Below the pieces are notes generated by a model that saw nothing but the letters and a program-made list of their open reading frames with translations, did no database searches and was not told the origin of the DNA. Shown here one piece after another: positions 1 to 5,143 of a stretch of 6,596 nucleotides of DNA. This DNA comes from a bacterium (GTDB lineage: Bacteria > Tectomicrobia > Entotheonellia > Entotheonellales > Entotheonellaceae). Numbering within the stretch: position 1 is the stretch's first letter; each line of letters starts with the position of its first letter. Position numbers and translations under genes: made by a program. The stretch lies in contig JAPULM010000305.1 in NCBI GenBank assembly GCA_027294925.1, positions 1 through 6,596 on the forward strand. The letters are read 5' to 3'.

Positions 1-24
1 TTTCCCCTCCTGGGGACGTGGCAG

Positions 25-45
25 GTGCGGGGCCGGCCCCCGCAC
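25..45 (+). terminator. GC-rich hairpin, possible terminator of an upstream gene
   Basis: An 8-bp perfect stem (GTGCGGGG at 25-32 pairing with CCCCGCAC at 38-45) closes a 5-base loop. It is followed by only TTT and an A/T-rich stretch, so the U-tract is weak. A smaller hairpin (TCCCC/GGGGA, 3-16) lies just before it. The likeliest reading is the end of a plus-strand transcription unit that lies left of the window. The short T-run makes this uncertain; it could also be an extragenic palindrome. Confidence 0.4.
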
Positions 46-241
46 TTTGAAATTAGCAGGTACAACTCTGCATTATCGGTCTGACATGAGCAGAACATGA
101 GGCGTGACGAGGAGCCTGTGTGCACCCCAACTTAGCGTGTACGCTGGAGCTACCAGGAGACGTTAAAATCCGGGAGGTGCTACGCGATATACCCTTTGCA
201 ACGAAATGTGCACTAAACGAGCCTTGATTATTCCAGCCTCT
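46..241. other. Non-coding spacer upstream of crcB
   Basis: I see no convincing gene here. Open frames on either strand are short or have unnatural composition; the long minus-strand frame across this area is rich in Ser/Arg/His and runs antisense into crcB. The only local structures are small: an inverted repeat AGCGT-GT-ACGCT at 134-145 and a 4-bp CTGG/CCAG hairpin at 144-156. I looked for a fluoride riboswitch because crcB follows. The conserved GAUG, AACCGCC and CUGAUG...CUCCUAC blocks are absent. Confidence 0.5.
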
Positions 242-270
242 TTGCCCCGCCGGGGAAAAACTGGTATAAA
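242..270 (+). promoter_or_regulatory. Sigma-70 promoter for crcB
   Basis: The -35 box TTGCCC (242-247, 4/6 to consensus) and the -10 box TATAAA (265-270, 5/6) are separated by exactly 17 bases. Transcription would start near 277, leaving a leader of about 45 bases before the crcB ATG. That is too short to hold a fluoride riboswitch. A CCCC-GCC-GGGG inverted repeat (245-255) overlaps the end of the -35 box and part of the spacer and could be a binding site or chance. Confidence 0.55.
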
Positions 271-321
271 TCAAGACGTCAGTTTTTCTTCTCGCAACAC
301 CCAAATCAGATGTGATGGCAT

Positions 322-696
322 ATGTCGAGATATCTGCTAATCGGCTTGGGCGGCCTGCTTGGCGCCAATGCACGTTTTATTGTTTCTATGTGGTCTGCCA
401 ACAAGTGGGGCGATGTGTTCCCGTATGGAACCCTTATTATCAATATAAGTGGTAGCTTCATCCTTTGTTTTCTGACCATGGCGTTAAGCGAGCGTTGGAT
501 AACGCACCCCGGCCTACGGCTAGCCTTGATGGTCGGATTTTTGGGCTCCTACACGACATTTTCCACCTTCAGCTTAGAATCCCTGCAACTTATCCAAAAT
601 GGTGCTCTATGGCCAAGCTTTATCTATGTGTGTGGTAGCGTTATTGGCGGCGGCCTGGCAGGCTATGTTGGCCTGCTATTAGGACGTCTATTATAA
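322..696 (+). CDS. crcB: CrcB/FluC fluoride ion channel
   Basis: This is a 124-residue inner-membrane protein of normal length for the CrcB/FluC family. Family members form dual-topology dimers that let fluoride leave the cell and so protect enzymes such as enolase and pyrophosphatase. The hallmarks are visible: an N-terminal GGLLGANARF block (residues 10-19), the YGTLIINISGSF segment with pore-lining Asn41 (35-46), and GFLGSYTTFSTF (72-83), which holds the TTFSTF motif around the central sodium site and the Phe-box phenylalanines. Four hydrophobic segments fall at about 2-22, 34-55, 66-84 and 99-121. The ATG has no clear SD; the preceding bases are GATGGCAT. The gene appears to stand alone behind its own promoter (242-270). 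No fluoride riboswitch was recognised, so fluoride-responsive control is not evident. The family assignment is secure. Confidence 0.95.
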   Translation: MSRYLLIGLGGLLGANARFIVSMWSANKWGDVFPYGTLIINISGSFILCFLTMALSERWITHPGLRLALMVGFLGSYTTFSTFSLESLQLIQNGALWPSFIYVCGSVIGGGLAGYVGLLLGRLL

Positions 697-813
697 GCGG
701 CGTTTAGCTGCCTTACGAACGGCGTCAGTGCATGCCAAAGCTGTGATTAGTATCAATATAAGGCTAGGCAGGCCAAGCCACTTAAACCGAATGGCGCCGA
801 TATAGTCGTTCAA
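691..813 (-). CDS. Possible 40-residue single-span membrane peptide, or C-terminal gene remnant
   Basis: The minus-strand frame runs from a TTG (811-813) to TAA (691-693) and converges on crcB, overlapping its last six bases. It reads as a protein: a short polar/aromatic start, a hydrophobic stretch LPSLILILITALAC (about residues 16-29), then a strongly basic tail DAVRKAAKRRL that fits the positive-inside end of a single membrane helix. I do not recognise the family. There is no ATG, no good SD and an in-frame TAG two codons before the TTG. It may therefore be the surviving C-terminus of a decayed membrane gene rather than an intact small gene. A chance frame is possible. Confidence 0.25.
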   Translation of the reverse strand: MNDYIGAIRFKWLGLPSLILILITALACTDAVRKAAKRRL

Positions 814-856
814 GACCTATCTGAGATTCGTCTTGATTGAAAAGGGTTGGTACGAC

Positions 857-1687
857 ATGGATGCTGGTTCTTATCAAGGCTCTCAGGGCTTGCCGTCAGC
901 CTCGAATCACCTTGATGACTTAATAACATCGGCAGCCGATAAGCGGATTATTGTCTTTCTCGATTACGACGGCACCTTAACGCCAATTGCCCCACGCCCA
1001 TAAGATGCCAATTTGTCATAGACCATGCACAACATCTTAAACGCCTTAGCACATACCCTACCTGTCGCCATTGTGAGCGGCCGTGACCTGCATGACGTTC
1101 AGCAACGCGTTAATATCGATCAAATCTATTACGCTGGCAGCCACGGTTTTGACATTGCCGGGCCAAAAGGCTTTCATGCGGAGCAACCATTTGCCGCCCC
1201 ATTCTTGTACGATCTAGATCGTGCAGAAGCGGATTTGCAGCATCAAATTACCTCAATCGTCGGCGCCCAAGTAGAGCGCAAGCGATTCGCCATCGCCATC
1301 CATTATCGTCGGGTCGAACCAAGGCAGGTCGCAGAGGTCCACACTGCCGTTTTCACCGTTAGCCGTGCATTTCCCAATTTGCGTATGACCGGAGGGAAAA
1401 AACTGTTAGAACTCCGTCCTTCTGTTGATTGGCATAAAGGCAAGGCTCTATTCTGGCTTATTGAGGTTATGGGCTTCGATTACCACAAGTGCCTTCCCAT
1501 CTATATTGGGGACGATGTGACGGACGAAGATGCATTTCAAGCCATCTGCAACGTTGGTGTCGGCATTCTGGTTTCCGACACCCTTCACGTGCAGACCGCC
1601 GCCCGCTATCGGTTAGCTGATGTCAATGGCGTCGCTTCGTACCTGGCATTGCTTGCCAACCTACACCGGCAGAGTGATTCAAAATGA
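857..1687 (+). pseudogene. otsB: Trehalose-6-phosphate phosphatase (OtsB type), interrupted by two in-frame stops
   Basis: Read through, this frame gives a 276-codon HAD-superfamily phosphatase, close to the 250-270 residues usual for OtsB, which converts trehalose 6-phosphate to trehalose and phosphate. HAD motif I is FLDYDGTLTPI (nucleophile Asp36, general acid Asp38). Motif II is SGRD (about 74-77). The Lys region is GGKKLLELRPSVDWHKGKA (about 179-197). Motif IV is YIGDDVTDEDAF, with Asp219/Asp220 binding magnesium. Between motifs I and II, codons 49 (TAA, 1001-1003) and 55 (TAG, 1019-1021) are stops; family alignment suggests Glu codons mutated by a first-position G-to-T change. Everything else stays in one frame, so decay looks recent. 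The start is ATG 857, with AAAGGG about 10 bases upstream. A restart at ATG 1025 would lack the catalytic Asp and has no SD. No otsA partner is in the window. Confidence 0.85.
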
Positions 1688-1857
1688 CCGGGTGGAGCTC
1701 GTTAATAAAAGTTAGATGCCTAGCAAGAATTAGATGTCATGAGCAAGATCCGCCAATACTGGGGCGATAAAAGCACCCAGCGATAATTACGAGGCGCAAA
1801 TTCCGACTTATGGTCCAAGTCATGACTCATAATGCCCACGTTCAGAGTGCTGCTGAA
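1688..1857. other. Spacer with degenerate content
   Basis: There is no gene I can support. The stretch holds an imperfect tandem repeat (1712-1748) and two overlapping small frames. On the plus strand is a 15-residue ORF (1739-1786) and on the minus strand a 36-residue ORF (1720-1830) containing RNYRWVLL and SPQYWRILL. The minus frame has somewhat protein-like composition, but I recognise no family and see only weak ribosome-binding sequence. With a pseudogene on one side and a truncated gene on the other, this looks like decaying intergenic DNA. Confidence 0.35.
1712..1748. repeat. Imperfect tandem duplication of about 18 bases
   Basis: TTAGATGCCTAGCAAGA (1712-1728) is followed one base later by TTAGATGTCATGAGCAAGA (1730-1748). 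The two units share 16 bases and differ by one substitution and a 2-base indel. This is probably a replication-slippage duplication in non-coding DNA. No function is apparent. Confidence 0.45.
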
Positions 1858-1872
1858 AGAGCCGGGGGCTCT
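1858..1872. terminator. Terminator-like hairpin at the end of the minus-strand VOC/DUF2470 unit
   Basis: A 6-bp stem AGAGCC/GGCTCT with a GGG loop overlaps by one base the stop codon of the DUF2470-like frame. On the minus strand the stem is followed by TTCAG, with only a short T-run. On the plus strand it is followed by CATTTTT, a better U-tract. It could therefore end transcription from either direction: the VOC unit on the minus strand, or read-through from otsB on the plus strand. Confidence 0.5.
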
Positions 1873-2033
1873 CATTTTTCGCGGTTTTTCTCAGCCTGGC
1901 TAATGACGACTTCACGGGCGTGCACCGACATGTTAATCAACGTATTCTGGGCATCGTCGTCATCTTCAAGCAGGTGATCGAACTCAATGCGAATGCGTTT
2001 TTCGCCGTCCTTGAGCTCCACGTCAATATCCAT
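1872..2033 (-). pseudogene. DUF2470-like domain, C-terminal part only
   Basis: From ATG 2033 the minus strand encodes 53 residues. The body (ELKDGEKRIRIEFDHLLED, then DDAQNTLINMSVHARE) matches what I recall of DUF2470, a small domain found alone (about 90-100 residues) or at the C-terminus of HugZ-type haem-binding and pyridoxamine-oxidase-fold proteins. The recognisable homology starts before the ATG, with VGIDKEGMD reaching to about 2060, three bases past the VOC stop. An in-frame TAA at 2079-2081, inside the VOC gene, blocks any further extension. The N-terminal half, with the usual HMN-DHAD region, is missing. The AAAGAGGG before the ATG lies too close to be a good SD. I read it as a 5'-truncated remnant joined behind VOC; an intact shortened gene is less likely. 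Confidence 0.5.
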
Positions 2034-2062
2034 GCCCTCTTTGTCAATGCCGACGATACAGC

Positions 2063-2521
2063 TTAACCACCGCTGCCGTTATCAAACTGTACGAGAATCC
2101 CATCGGGATCGTAGACAAAGATGCTGCTGACCCCGCCTTGAGCATTGGTGAACGCTGCCATCGGCGCAGCAAGTTCAACCCCTTTGGTGATCAGCTCATC
2201 AGCCAATGCTTTGACATCTTTTACCGTAAATGACAAATGGCTGATCCCGACTTGATCCAGCTTGATGGGCTTGCCATCCGCGTCCTCATTGGGGTGGGTG
2301 GTAACCACGAGAAAGGGCATCGAGTTACCCGCTCCGTAGCGCAGATGGACCGTGCGCCTCGACTGGCGAGCCTGGTGGTACACGTGTGGAAGACCGCCTG
2401 CGGTCGTATCTTGGACTTGATCAAACGTCACCCGCATGCCCAAGATATCTCGGTAAAAAGCCAATGATTTCTCGATGTCTTGCACGCAAAACGCAATGTG
2501 TGAAACGCCTGTTGCCTCCAC
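2063..2521 (-). CDS. VOC-superfamily protein (glyoxalase/bleomycin-resistance/dioxygenase fold)
   Basis: This 152-residue protein is built from two beta-alpha-beta-beta-beta modules. One begins at GVSHIAFCVQDIEKSLAFY (5-23) and the other at GISHLSFTVKDVKALADEL (92-110), ending in the FVYDPDGILVQF strand (135-146). The fold hosts metal-dependent glyoxalases, ring-cleaving dioxygenases, epimerases and drug-binding proteins; the substrate cannot be told here. His8 and His95 sit where the first metal ligand of each module usually lies. The residue after the DPDG turn, usually Glu in metal-binding members, is Gln145, so metal use is doubtful. The start is GTG (2519-2521), with an AAGGGA SD about 7 bases upstream and an in-frame TAG 12 bases upstream that excludes a longer protein. 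It diverges from the ThDP enzyme gene. It ends 29 bases before the DUF2470 remnant's ATG. Confidence 0.85.
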   Translation of the reverse strand: MEATGVSHIAFCVQDIEKSLAFYRDILGMRVTFDQVQDTTAGGLPHVYHQARQSRRTVHLRYGAGNSMPFLVVTTHPNEDADGKPIKLDQVGISHLSFTVKDVKALADELITKGVELAAPMAAFTNAQGGVSSIFVYDPDGILVQFDNGSGG

Positions 2522-2582
2522 GTTATTTCCCTTCTAGTGGATCATCCACTCTGAATTGATGGGGATCTCATTGTCTAACACC

Positions 2583-2612
2583 TACATAGCGCAATTGCGT
2601 CCGCGGCGTCAA
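2583..2612 (-). promoter_or_regulatory. Candidate promoter for the VOC gene with a palindrome in the spacer
   Basis: On the minus strand TTGACG (2607-2612, 5/6 to the -35 consensus) is followed 18 bases later by TATGTA (2583-2588), a poor -10. The spacer contains the perfect 10-base palindrome CGCAATTGCG (2590-2599), placed where a repressor or activator dimer could bind. The leader to the GTG start would be about 55 bases. Confidence 0.3.
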
Positions 2613-2726
2613 GTTCTGACACCTCACGGCGCATGCCCGGAAAGTTGAGTATTTTATTTCTTCTTTATGTTTCCTAGTTGCCTTGGCCTCTGGAGTGCCC
2701 TCCGCCTTGAGGATTTCCGGCAGGCA
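2613..2726. other. Central part of the VOC/ThDP divergent spacer
   Basis: The full spacer between the two divergent genes is 320 bases (2522-2841). Besides the two candidate promoters and the leader listed separately, this central part holds an A/T-rich patch (2648-2670) that could serve as an upstream promoter element or protein-binding site. No gene is supported. A plus-strand frame opening at ATG 2667 runs 54 codons to 2831 but has random-looking composition. Confidence 0.3.
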
Positions 2727-2755
2727 TTGACGCTCCCGCGAGGAAGCGCTATCCT
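2727..2755 (+). promoter_or_regulatory. Sigma-70 promoter for the ThDP-dependent enzyme gene
   Basis: TTGACG (2727-2732, 5/6) and TATCCT (2750-2755, 4/6) are separated by 17 bases. Transcription would start near 2762, giving an 80-base leader that contains a 22-codon ORF and a hairpin plus T-run before the enzyme's SD. An imperfect inverted repeat, CGCTCC then GGAAGCG, occupies the spacer between the boxes. Confidence 0.5.
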
Positions 2756-2769
2756 GCACCTCAGGTGTC

Positions 2770-2838
2770 ATGCAACACGACCTGCGAGTTCTTGTCCAAC
2801 GCGAGGCGCTGCGTTTTTTTTTATCGTATGAGGAATAA
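2770..2838 (+). CDS. Possible 22-codon leader peptide ahead of the ThDP enzyme
   Basis: An ATG only about 8 bases after the predicted transcription start opens a frame that ends with TAA at 2836-2838, three bases before the enzyme's ATG. AGGT lies 4 bases upstream as a weak SD. The peptide runs MQHDLRVLVQ, then REALRFFLSYEE. Its Phe-Phe-Leu codons lie in the T-run of the hairpin that follows the predicted start, so ribosome position could affect folding. It has several Leu/Val/Phe codons but not the clear single-amino-acid run of classical ilv or phe leaders. It may equally be a chance frame. Confidence 0.25.
   Translation: MQHDLRVLVQREALRFFLSYEE
2798..2822 (+). terminator. Intrinsic-terminator-like hairpin in the leader (possible attenuator)
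   Basis: AACGC (2798-2802) pairs with GCGTT (2811-2815) around an 8-base loop and runs into nine consecutive T (2814-2822). It lies downstream of the predicted promoter and upstream of the SD (GAGGA, 2830-2834), where it would stop transcription before the coding region. The stem is short (5 bp, the outer two pairs A-T), so termination may be weak or conditional. I could not define an antiterminator with confidence. Confidence 0.4.
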
Positions 2839-2841
2839 AAA

Positions 2842-4443
2842 ATGCCTAAAATGACCGGTGGTCAGGCACTTGCAAAGTCGCTTTACCGTGAAGGGGTAAG
2901 GGTCATATTCGGCCTGCCTGGCGTGCAACTTTATCACTTGCTGGACGGACTTTACGATGAGTCGGGAATCCGTTTTATCACCACCCGCCATGAGCAGGCC
3001 ACGACCTATATGGCCGACGGATACGCACGTGCAGGCGGAGGCATTGGAACGGCACTCGTCGTGCCGGGTCCTGGCCTGCAGAATGCCTCAGCCGGCATTG
3101 GTACCGCATATGCCGCTTCGTCGCCGATCTTGGTGGTAGCCGGACAGATCGAACGCGATCTGATTGGCGTTGACCGAGGCATGCTGCATGAAGTAAACGA
3201 TCAAATGGACACCATTCGTCCGGTTACCAAGTGGGCCTCACGCGTCTTGCAGCCAGAGGACGTTCCCGCTACCGTACAGGAGGCATTTCGGCAGCTCAAG
3301 ACAGGTCGGCCACGGCCGGTTGAGATCGAGATTCCACCCGAAACGCTGGCCGAAGAGGCCGACATCGAACTGCTTGAGCCGACCAATCCCATGCGGCCGG
3401 CCGCCAGCCCTGAACAAATTCAAGCAGGCGCTGAGGCTCTAAGCCACGCCAACAAACTTATGATCATAGCGGGCGGTGGGGTCATCTCATCCCAAGCCAG
3501 TGCTGCCCTGCAACAGCTGGCCGAACACTTGCAGACGCCCATCCTGACGACGGCTGAAGGCAAAGGGGCGCTTTCCGACCGGCATCACCTGTCGCTGGGC
3601 GCCATGCGGCTACGCCAGGACCCGATTATCGACTACATTGCGCAAACGGATGTGGTACTGGCTGTCGGTACGCGCTTAGCCTATCCCCACCTCCTCAGTG
3701 GGCAGACCGTTGTACAAATTGACATTGACCAGGCTGAAATTGGACGAAACTATGCCAAAACCATTGGCCTGTTTGGCGATGCAAAAAACACCCTGGAAGC
3801 ACTTTACGCCACCCTTTCTGCCACTACCCCAGCCCACCCCAGCAATCAAGATGAGCTAGAGACCCTGAAACGAGAACGCCGCGACAGTCCGCATGCCAAT
3901 CTTCAACCCCTAGCCGGCTATCTCAAAGCGATCCGCAATGCCATGCCGGACGATGGGGTGATCATTGCCGGGATGACCCAAGTCGGCTACTACAGCCGCG
4001 CTTACTACCCGGTATACCAGCCGGGCACCTTCCTGACCTCGTCTTACTTCGGTAACCTTGGTTATGCTTATCCGACCGCACTCGGAGCCAAAGTCGCTAG
4101 ACCCGGCACGGCGGTTGTCGCCATATCCGGTGATGGCGGCTTCATGTTTAATTCACAAGAACTGGCGACGGCCGTTCAGCATAAGATCAACGCGGTGGTG
4201 ATCGTCTTTAATGACAATGCCTTTGGCAACGTCATGCGCGATCAGCGCGACCGTTTTCAGGGACGCGTTTATGGTCCGGAACTGCACAATCCTGACTTTA
4301 TGAAACTGGTGGACGCATATGGTGCCAGAGGAACCCGGGCTCACAATGCCGAAGAACTGGAGAGGCAACTCAAGCAAGCCCTAGCCATCAATGCGCCGAC
4401 GCTAATCGAAGTACCCTGTGGCCCCATGCCGTATCCGTACTAA
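2842..4443 (+). CDS. Thiamine-diphosphate-dependent enzyme of the acetolactate synthase/benzoylformate decarboxylase superfamily
   Basis: This 533-residue protein has the three-domain ThDP layout. An N-terminal PYR domain (about 1-170) carries the catalytic Glu51 in RHEQATTYMADGYAR, which activates the cofactor. A central domain (about 190-325) is followed by a C-terminal PP domain (about 375-526) with the ThDP/Mg motif GDGG (430-433) ending at NDNAFG (457-462). These enzymes cleave or form C-C bonds next to a carbonyl (2-oxoacid decarboxylation, carboligation). The length is slightly below true IlvB (about 570), and the RFDDRVTG-type segment of biosynthetic acetolactate synthases is absent; AVGTRLAYPHL stands in that place. 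No small subunit gene (ilvN) follows. A catabolic decarboxylase or ligase with unknown substrate fits best. The start is well supported by SD GAGGA 7 bases before ATG. The gene diverges from VOC and has its own promoter and an attenuator-like leader. Confidence 0.88.
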   Translation: MPKMTGGQALAKSLYREGVRVIFGLPGVQLYHLLDGLYDESGIRFITTRHEQATTYMADGYARAGGGIGTALVVPGPGLQNASAGIGTAYAASSPILVVAGQIERDLIGVDRGMLHEVNDQMDTIRPVTKWASRVLQPEDVPATVQEAFRQLKTGRPRPVEIEIPPETLAEEADIELLEPTNPMRPAASPEQIQAGAEALSHANKLMIIAGGGVISSQASAALQQLAEHLQTPILTTAEGKGALSDRHHLSLGAMRLRQDPIIDYIAQTDVVLAVGTRLAYPHLLSGQTVVQIDIDQAEIGRNYAKTIGLFGDAKNTLEALYATLSATTPAHPSNQDELETLKRERRDSPHANLQPLAGYLKAIRNAMPDDGVIIAGMTQVGYYSRAYYPVYQPGTFLTSSYFGNLGYAYPTALGAKVARPGTAVVAISGDGGFMFNSQELATAVQHKINAVVIVFNDNAFGNVMRDQRDRFQGRVYGPELHNPDFMKLVDAYGARGTRAHNAEELERQLKQALAINAPTLIEVPCGPMPYPY

Positions 4444-4490
4444 GTATCCGGAGATAAATTTGGTCCACCTACATAAGTGCGATGCGGCGT

Positions 4491-4522
4491 AATTACCCTG
4501 CCCGTTTGGCGGGGTTGAGTCC
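4491..4522 (+). repeat. Hairpin repeat, copy 1 (left of the cupin gene)
   Basis: A 32-base unit beginning AATTACCCTGCC contains an 8-bp stem, ACCCTGCC with GGCGGGGT, around a CGTTT loop; one pair is a G-U wobble. It matches copy 2 (4960-4991) at 26 of 32 positions and lies in the same orientation. It sits 47 bases after the ThDP enzyme stop codon. There is no T-run, so it is not a standard intrinsic terminator. It may be a REP-like extragenic palindrome or mRNA-stabilising hairpin. Confidence 0.6.
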
Positions 4523-4607
4523 ATTAGTTTAAAAATTTGATACAGCGTTTAAATGAAGGACATTTATCCCAGCTACTCAATCAGCTACGTTATGAAAGGT
4601 ACATAGC

Positions 4608-4946
4608 ATGAATAGCGCATCTAGTTCCTATGTCGTTGCAGGCCGTGAAACCGTGGCTGAGGCGCCCGGCCTACGTGTCCGCCGCCTCACCTTGGACGCG
4701 GGACAGTGTGTGCCGTGGCACTACCACAGCGAGATCACTGACACGTTTTTCTGCATGCAAGGCCCCATGTGTATCGAGACCCGCAGGCCAACCGCGATGC
4801 ATCGCCTGATGCCGGGTGATAGCATTGCCGTCACTCCCGGAACCCCGCACTACGTGCGGGGTGAAAATAACGGTCCATGCCAGTTTATGATTGTGCAGGG
4901 TGTGGGTGTATACGATTACGTATCCGCAAGCGAAAGTGAAGCATAG
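4608..4946 (+). CDS. Small single-domain cupin protein
   Basis: This 112-residue protein is one conserved beta-barrel cupin domain with little else. Cupin motif 1 is GQCVPWHYHSEITDTFFCMQG (split here as residues 32-43 and 44-52), giving metal ligands His38 and His40. The acidic ligand position, usually Glu, appears to be Asp45. Motif 2 spans about 70-88, with PGTPH supplying His81 and Asn87/88 nearby. Such proteins bind Fe, Mn, Zn or Ni and act as dioxygenases, isomerases, decarboxylases or ligand sensors; the substrate is unknown. AAAGGT ends 7 bases before the ATG and is a good SD. I found no strong promoter: TTGATA (4537-4542) has no good -10 at proper spacing. The gene is bracketed by two hairpin repeats and follows the ThDP enzyme after 164 bases, so it is probably not simply part of that operon. 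Confidence 0.85.
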   Translation: MNSASSSYVVAGRETVAEAPGLRVRRLTLDAGQCVPWHYHSEITDTFFCMQGPMCIETRRPTAMHRLMPGDSIAVTPGTPHYVRGENNGPCQFMIVQGVGVYDYVSASESEA

Positions 4947-4959
4947 GACCAGGCATTGC

Positions 4960-4991
4960 AATTACCCCGCCAGTTCGGCGGGGTAGAGCCT
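4960..4991 (+). repeat. Hairpin repeat, copy 2 (right of the cupin gene)
   Basis: This is the second copy of the 32-base unit, beginning AATTACCCCGCC, 13 bases after the cupin stop. The stem is a perfect 9 bp, TACCCCGCC with GGCGGGGTA, around an AGTTC loop. Compared with copy 1 the stem difference (C-G against U-G) keeps pairing, and two of the six differences fall in the loop. This suggests the folded form has been preserved. Confidence 0.6.
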
Positions 4992-4992
4992 G

Positions 4993-5021
4993 TTGACTGC
5001 GAAGGTAATCCGATGTTTAGA
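4993..5021 (+). promoter_or_regulatory. Candidate promoter for the helicase gene
   Basis: TTGACT (4993-4998, 5/6) and TTTAGA (5016-5021, 3/6) are 17 bases apart, starting just after repeat copy 2. A second A/T patch, TATATA (5048-5053), could serve as an alternative -10 but lacks a matching -35. The leader to the helicase ATG would be about 115 bases. Confidence 0.3.
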
Positions 5022-5143
5022 AACGCTCAAGGACTTCTGTGCCCGGCTATATATGTTTGCCTCCCAACTCGCTAAAAAGGCGGTCATAAGAGGACGAGAA
5101 GAAATGCCAAACATACTGGTCTATGCTATTCGGGAGGGTTTCG

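Noticed and set aside
60..321. Fluoride riboswitch upstream of crcB
   Set aside because: The conserved crcB-motif blocks are absent, and the predicted transcript leader (about 277-321) is too short to hold the aptamer.
53..373. 106-codon minus-strand frame
   Set aside because: Antisense to the crcB start and promoter, with unnatural Ser/Arg/His-rich composition and no recognisable domain.
1025..1687. Treating the downstream part of otsB as a separate functional 220-residue gene
   Set aside because: It would lack the DYDGT nucleophile motif and has no SD; the catalytic half lies in the same frame upstream of the stops.
2237..2467. Plus-strand frame inside the VOC gene
   Set aside because: Shadow of the VOC coding sequence on the other strand, with no domain.
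2568..2771. 67-codon minus-strand frame in the divergent spacer
   Set aside because: Covers both candidate promoters, has random-looking composition and no SD.
4491..4991. Integron gene-cassette attC sites around the cupin
   Set aside because: Copy 1 contains a GTTRRRY-like GTTGAGT, but copy 2 does not (GTAGAGC) and neither copy has a matching RYYYAAC; no integrase is present.
5123..5143. Longer helicase start at ATG 5123
   Set aside because: The strong SD GGGAGGG lies within this extension and points to ATG 5144; nothing SD-like precedes 5123.
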